A stretch of DNA of 64,000 nucleotides from Lamellibrachia columna. Its lineage: Eukaryota; Annelida; Polychaeta; Sabellida; Siboglinidae. Below are positions 53,901 through 59,900 of this stretch, in pieces. The stretch spans positions 55,299,510 through 55,363,509 of the forward strand of contig OY759266.1 of the NCBI GenBank assembly GCA_963662155.1, read 5' to 3'. Positions within the stretch are counted from its first letter, which is position 1; each line of letters starts with the position of its first letter. The notes under the pieces were generated by a model, which made no database searches, was not told the origin of the DNA, and worked only from the letters and a program-made list of their open reading frames with translations. A program made the translations under genes and the position numbers.

Positions 53901-56900
53901 AGTGAGCAGAAGAGCCAACTCCACGAGCAGCTGGGTGAGCTGCAGAGCCATGTGTCGGAGGTGAGTGAGGAGAGAGATGCAGTGGTTAGTCGATGCGCAG
54001 CCATAGAGGCGGAGCACTGCATGCTCCAGGAGACACTCACACAGGTGGATGCGGAGCACCAAGAACTACAATGTATGGTAGAGCAGCTGCGGAGCACTGT
54101 GGAACGGCTGGAGCGGGAGAAGCGTGAGACGGAAACAAAGGCAGAGGAGACAGAGGAACTTCTTCAAGTGATTCAGGTGGAGTCAGAGGGGCTCCAGGAG
54201 GACGTGGAGGAGAGCCGGAGGACATCATGTGACCTACAGGCGAGGTTGGAGGCATTGCAGACGGACAGAGATGCTGCGATTACTGTGGCCGCTGACCACC
54301 AGGAGGCGCTGAATAGGCGGGAGGTCGAAGTGGCAGCGCTGCGGAAGGAGCTGAGGGACATGGAGGTGGACTGGGAGAGCAAATCCCGGGAGATGGAGGA
54401 GCTGGGGAGAACAGTGGGAAGGCTGGAGTGGGAGGCAAAGGATGCTGAGAAGCAGACGAGGCGGCTGGAGGAGCGGTGTAGCGCCGCACGCACGGCGCAA
54501 GATGACTGTCTGGCAGAGCTAGATACAGTTCGCCACCAGTACAGCAGTGTGATGGAGCATGTGCATGAACTGGAGGTGGCCGCTGCGTCGCACACAGACA
54601 GTGTCGAGGCACTGACAGTAGAACTGACAGCGACACTGGCTGACAACGATCGTCTTCAGCAAGAACTGAAACAGCTGACGGTCGACGCAATAACAGCACA
54701 GGCGGAAGTGACGCAACAGCTGGCTGACGCTCGAAGTGACCTTGAGACACGGCATCAAGAAGGCGTCAGTCTTCAACAGCAGTTGTCAGAGCAGCGATTG
54801 CAAAAGGTGGAGGATGAAAATCAGACGGCGCAGCTGGGTGACCAGATGGAACAACTGGCCTTTGAGAAGGCAGAGCTTCAAGTGGAGAATGAGGCTCTCG
54901 TCTCCCGCACTGCAGCACTTGAGACAACATTGGCTCAGAAGACAGAGGAACTGAATGAAGCCACAGTCAGCCTTGCTGAAAAACAGGAAGAGCTGGAGCA
55001 ACTCCGGAGCAAAGTCCAACTCCTCGAACAGGTTCAAGAAGAGCTGGAGCAACTCCAGAACAAGGTAAAGCTCTTGGAGAATGACCAGGAAGAGCTGGGC
55101 GTACTCCGGAGCAAGGTCAAACTCCTAGAGCTTGCTCAGGAAGAGATAGCCATACTGAAGAAAGAGTTAATTGAAGCTTCCTCAGAGCAGCTCCGTCTGA
55201 AGGAGAAATCCGAGACACATAAGGTGAGTGCGTTTCTCCTCCAAAATTTAACATGTATACTGGTAGACCAAATCGTCATTTCACTAATCTAAGTTTATAC
55301 TTTTGTGATATGCTTTTGTCCACACGCAGATGTTTTTCTCCTACTTTCAAATGAATTGATACATCTCCACACCAGTCATACTAAAATTGCTATATCACCA
55401 TCCAGGCTTCCCTGGTCTTTTTGTGTGAAATTTTAAGGGTTAAAGATGGGACTGTATTTGATAAAGTAAATCCTACCAGATGAGCACATTCCATGAGTTT
55501 TACCAAACGTTGCCATATTATGAATGTGTTAAAAATAATTGTTCTGGAAGATGTCTTCTTGGCTTTGATTGCAATTTTCATTTGGCAGCCCACGCAATAT
55601 AGTCAGACATACTTATTACAACCTCTCGTGATAATAAATATAATACTAAATAATTTGGTCCAGTTCCATAGATAATAGCTCGCAATAAAACAAGCTAGCG
55701 TACCACAACAATTTTATTCTACCAGACAGTCATGTCTGCGTTCCAGACATTTTATTAATAGCGTATTGACTCTATATGATTTGCAACACAAGAATCATGC
55801 TAGCCAACAAACTGTCCATCTTTTTAATCTGCTAGACAGCTTTTTGTAGTAGTGAGGATTGAACCACTGTACAGTAGAACCCTCTAAAAAGGCCACCCAG
55901 AGATAAAAGGGTGGTCAGATATACAGATGAACTGACCTGGCATTAAGTAGACTGTGATGGAGCGGCCATTTTCAAGGGGTGGCTGCTCAGAGGGGGTTCT
56001 ACTGTATTGTGTTTTGTTGCTCCTATATTCTATTCCTTCTCCTGGGCGGATGCATTCTCCATCTACATCAGATCATGTCTTGGTTCTTCCGTGTGCAGAG
56101 ACAGTGTGAAGCATGTGAGACAGAGAAGACTGAAGTGTCGAGGAAACTGTACGAGATGAAGGTGACCTTGAAGCAGACGCAGGAGACGGGGGCGGGGTAT
56201 GAGGAGAAGTTACTGGAGACAGAGAGAGTAAGAGACGACCAGGAGAAACAGGTAGACATCTTGGTGCAGCATCTGTTTGTGTAGACAAAATGTGCCGGTC
56301 AGATTCGTCTTGGTTGGTGAGAGATGTACTATTTTGGGTTAATGCTTGGCAGAATATTCTCTTAGTCATTTTAACTATGCATGAGTTTTATTTTAATGAA
56401 GTGTTTTATTGAGAACCACTAGCAATATGTTGTTTGTTTTTGCTAAATCAACAATCAGTAAGCATAATAAAATAACTGACCAATATTTTCCTCGTAAAAT
56501 TAGCAAATAATTTATCAATAACTCAAACAATAAAATGCATACCATGAACCCAGCTATTTAACAAATAGCTGTCTAAAGTGAAGTTGTTAAACCTTAAATG
56601 GTTCAGCCCATTGTGAATCCAGTTCACTTATGTCCAGATGTGTAGTATGTGACTAGTTTAAGTAATGTGCGCAGTTTGTTTAATAAAAAAATTCATATTT
56701 TTGTTCAAATCATCGAAAGAATTGACTTTAGTCATTAGATCTGGTAAGGATAAAATAGTGGATATCAAAATGTTAAACACTGTGTAGGTCAATGCTGATC
56801 ATGGGCGTGACCTCCATCCTGTCACATGACAAAGTTACGAAAATTTCACCAAGGAAATTTTTTTTATTTTTAAGCATATAGATTTTCACTTTAGTTAATG

Positions 56901-59900
56901 CTTGAACAAGCATTAACTAATTTAATAGTTTGTCTGATGATTTCAAAAAACTACATATAAAAGTTGCACAAACAAGCTAGCATGTTGCAGTGGATACTAG
57001 GTAGGTTTGGTTTTTCGCAAAATTTATTTCAAATGAGATTAGCAAAAAAATTCGAATTGATTAAGCACCTTTAAGTATGCACACGCAAAATGACAATTTA
57101 TAATATACGAGTCGAGAGTTTTGGTTTGGGTTAAAATTATGATTAAAGTAGAGACTCAACCATAAGTGCTTTGAGAGTGACAATTATGCTATTGAGTTTG
57201 GTATAAATTCCATACCCATTTTTTTATGTGGGGAGATAAGTGATATGTTAACTCCCATAAACATGTTGTCTGTGTACAGCTAGAGTCATTGAAGGGCGAC
57301 CTTCGAGTACTGCAGCGAGAATGCGACACTCTGAAGGATCAAGTGACACAACTCACCAACCAGATGAACACTGCACGCAAACAGATGGCAGCTGGCGGGA
57401 ATGCAACGGTGGCGACGCCTACCAACAACTGCAAGCAGGTGTGACTTGTTCAACCGTAGTTTTGTGTTTGTTGTTCTGCTTACTGGTCATGTCAGAATGC
57501 TAGTGTACAATGTGTGTTTTCCCTGTTATGCTGTACAACTGCAGCAGCTGGGCAGTACAAACCATCATTCTTCACAATCTAGATGCCACATACGCCACCT
57601 GGATCATATCCAACGAAGAGCTGTACTTGCATTGTGGCACAGGACCGCTGTCACAGCAAGTACAGTGATTCACGTTTGGCTGTGTGTTGTGCATGCCTGA
57701 GGTTACCCCTGCACAACTGGCCCAGCAGTTTGCGGTTGTTGGGTCAAATCAATACAAAGGCCAAGTCGGTAGGCACACCACCAACGTACTACTTCTGAAA
57801 GAGAAGGGCATCAGCTGAGATGGTGTTGACTATGGGGGGACTGATCATCATCATCCCAGGAAGATGCACAACACTTAAATTTGTTCTTAACTTAATATGA
57901 CCTAATTAGTCGTAATGCTGGGCCCCGCTGTTGGAGTGACATTTTTAATTTGAACTTCTGTGTAGGCATTTTCTGCACAAGGAAGATTGTTATGTTTTAT
58001 CATGTTGATGTGTTTCCACATCCATTATAAATGGTAAGTTGTGGAAGAACAAGTTGATCTTTGCAAGACAACAGTAATAGGCATTTATACAATGGGGTTG
58101 AGTGGGATTGAGTTCTGTTACAAAGGTTTGTTTGCCAGGTCGTTGAACTTCTACTAAAAACTAGAAGTTTTGTGGTTTTAAGCAGTAATGGTGTGATTCA
58201 ATGCCGTTGTGGATCTTGTGTTTCGCAGACCTCTAATGACAAGGGCAAGTTGAAGGTGGCCCTGGAGAAGAATACGAAGGACTCGGACATGTGGCTGAAT
58301 CGCTACCAGAGTCTGCTCAAGCGCTACCATCTATTGGAGGAAGAGAACGATGCTCTCAAGGATAAACTTGGTGAGTTACATTGTTAATAACTATGTATGA
58401 ACTGACCAACACTAGATGCTCTCAAGGATAAACTTGGTGAGTTGCATGGTTGACAACTGTGTATGTATGTCCCTGCTGTCAGAATCAACCAAAGGCTTTT
58501 TTAATTTGTGCCATAGCCTCTTGAAGTTATGATATTGTTGATTGGTTGAAAATGTAATTTTTTTTATATTGTGCTACTTTGTCAAATCAATGCCGCTCTT
58601 TCTGATGGTTGTGTTTTTAGACCAATCAGGATGTTTTTTCCATCCATATATTTGCAAATTTGCTTGTTGCTAAGGAGAATTTGGAATTCAAAATGGTGTA
58701 CTTTTTTTGTTTGGCAGCATTTTTAATGATTATTTCAACATTGACTGTAGAGACAGTAGTGAACGTCAAAGTGCAGCGAAGAGGAGAGGTTTTAATCTGC
58801 GTGCCCAAAAATGTGCCAGCTTTCATTGAAACATTTAAGTCATGAATGTCTCAATAATAAAATGATGAGATTATGATGTACAACCTCCAAGAAAATGTGA
58901 TTGTGACCGACATAGTTATCACACAATGAGTGTGATGACTGTCATTTTGAAGCTCTTTCAATGGTGCATCTGATAAACCTAGAAACCCAAAAATTTTAAA
59001 CAAGCCGAGTTACCCGGCATTGCACGGGACAAAAAGACAACCACTGTAAGAGCTTATGACTCCTTGCACCACCCACTCAAGTTTATGACTCCTTGCACCA
59101 CCCACTCAAGTTTATGACTCCTTGCACCACCCACTCAAGTTTATGACTCCTTGCACTCCCTAGTCAAGTTTTGGTAGTGCAACTTCATTCGCCTAAAATC
59201 ATTTACAACTGCCAGTTTCACGTAGCATTCATATGTGGACGTTTGATTTAGATCACGTAACTTATAACAATTGTAGAAAACACATATAGCATTGCTAATA
59301 ATTGCATGTACTATTGTTCTGAGCCACGTAATCTACATAAAACGTCCACATAGGTTCCTTCGTAATATTCCAGCCCCCGGGGGAAATTTATTTATTGTAC
59401 GAACCATCCCCCTGGGCTCCCGGGCACGCCTAAAACATGTCAGCCTCATAGATGCGAAACTGACGGAGGTATGCGGGGACAGACAGACAGACAGACAAAG
59501 TCACGAGCTACTTTATATTAAAAAGATGCAAGTTTTGACTGATTCTGACAGCAGGGGACATGTGCACAGACCAGCACTAGGAGTTAGACATTTAGTGTGA
59601 ATGTTGTTACAAAATAACCCATAACTGTTGTATTAATTAGTGGATTAGAATACCAGGAAGAAATCGTTAAACCGTGCCACCAAACGACATGATTAAGTTG
59701 GTGAATGAACTAATTATTGAAGAAGCAATGCACTCCCCTGCACAAGCCCCTGCGAATGGCACAACACTGCAATGTTGTCAGATTTTGATTGGTTGCCAAT
59801 ATTTCAGATGGGCCAGTTGCCGTGGAGCCACGACGAAGTCGAATCTGCACGAGACAGAGCGTGTCGACCAAGCGGCAGTCACAGTCTGCGCAGGATTCTC

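Noticed and set aside
46388..55052. Many antisense ORFs inside the giant exon (up to 238 aa)
   Set aside because: Shadows of Glu/Gln/Leu-rich coding sequence. Their Ser/Cys-rich translations have no domains.
57321..57800. Cys-rich overlapping ORFs after exon 19
   Set aside because: The first overlaps exon 19 in another frame. The others switch frame and cannot be named.
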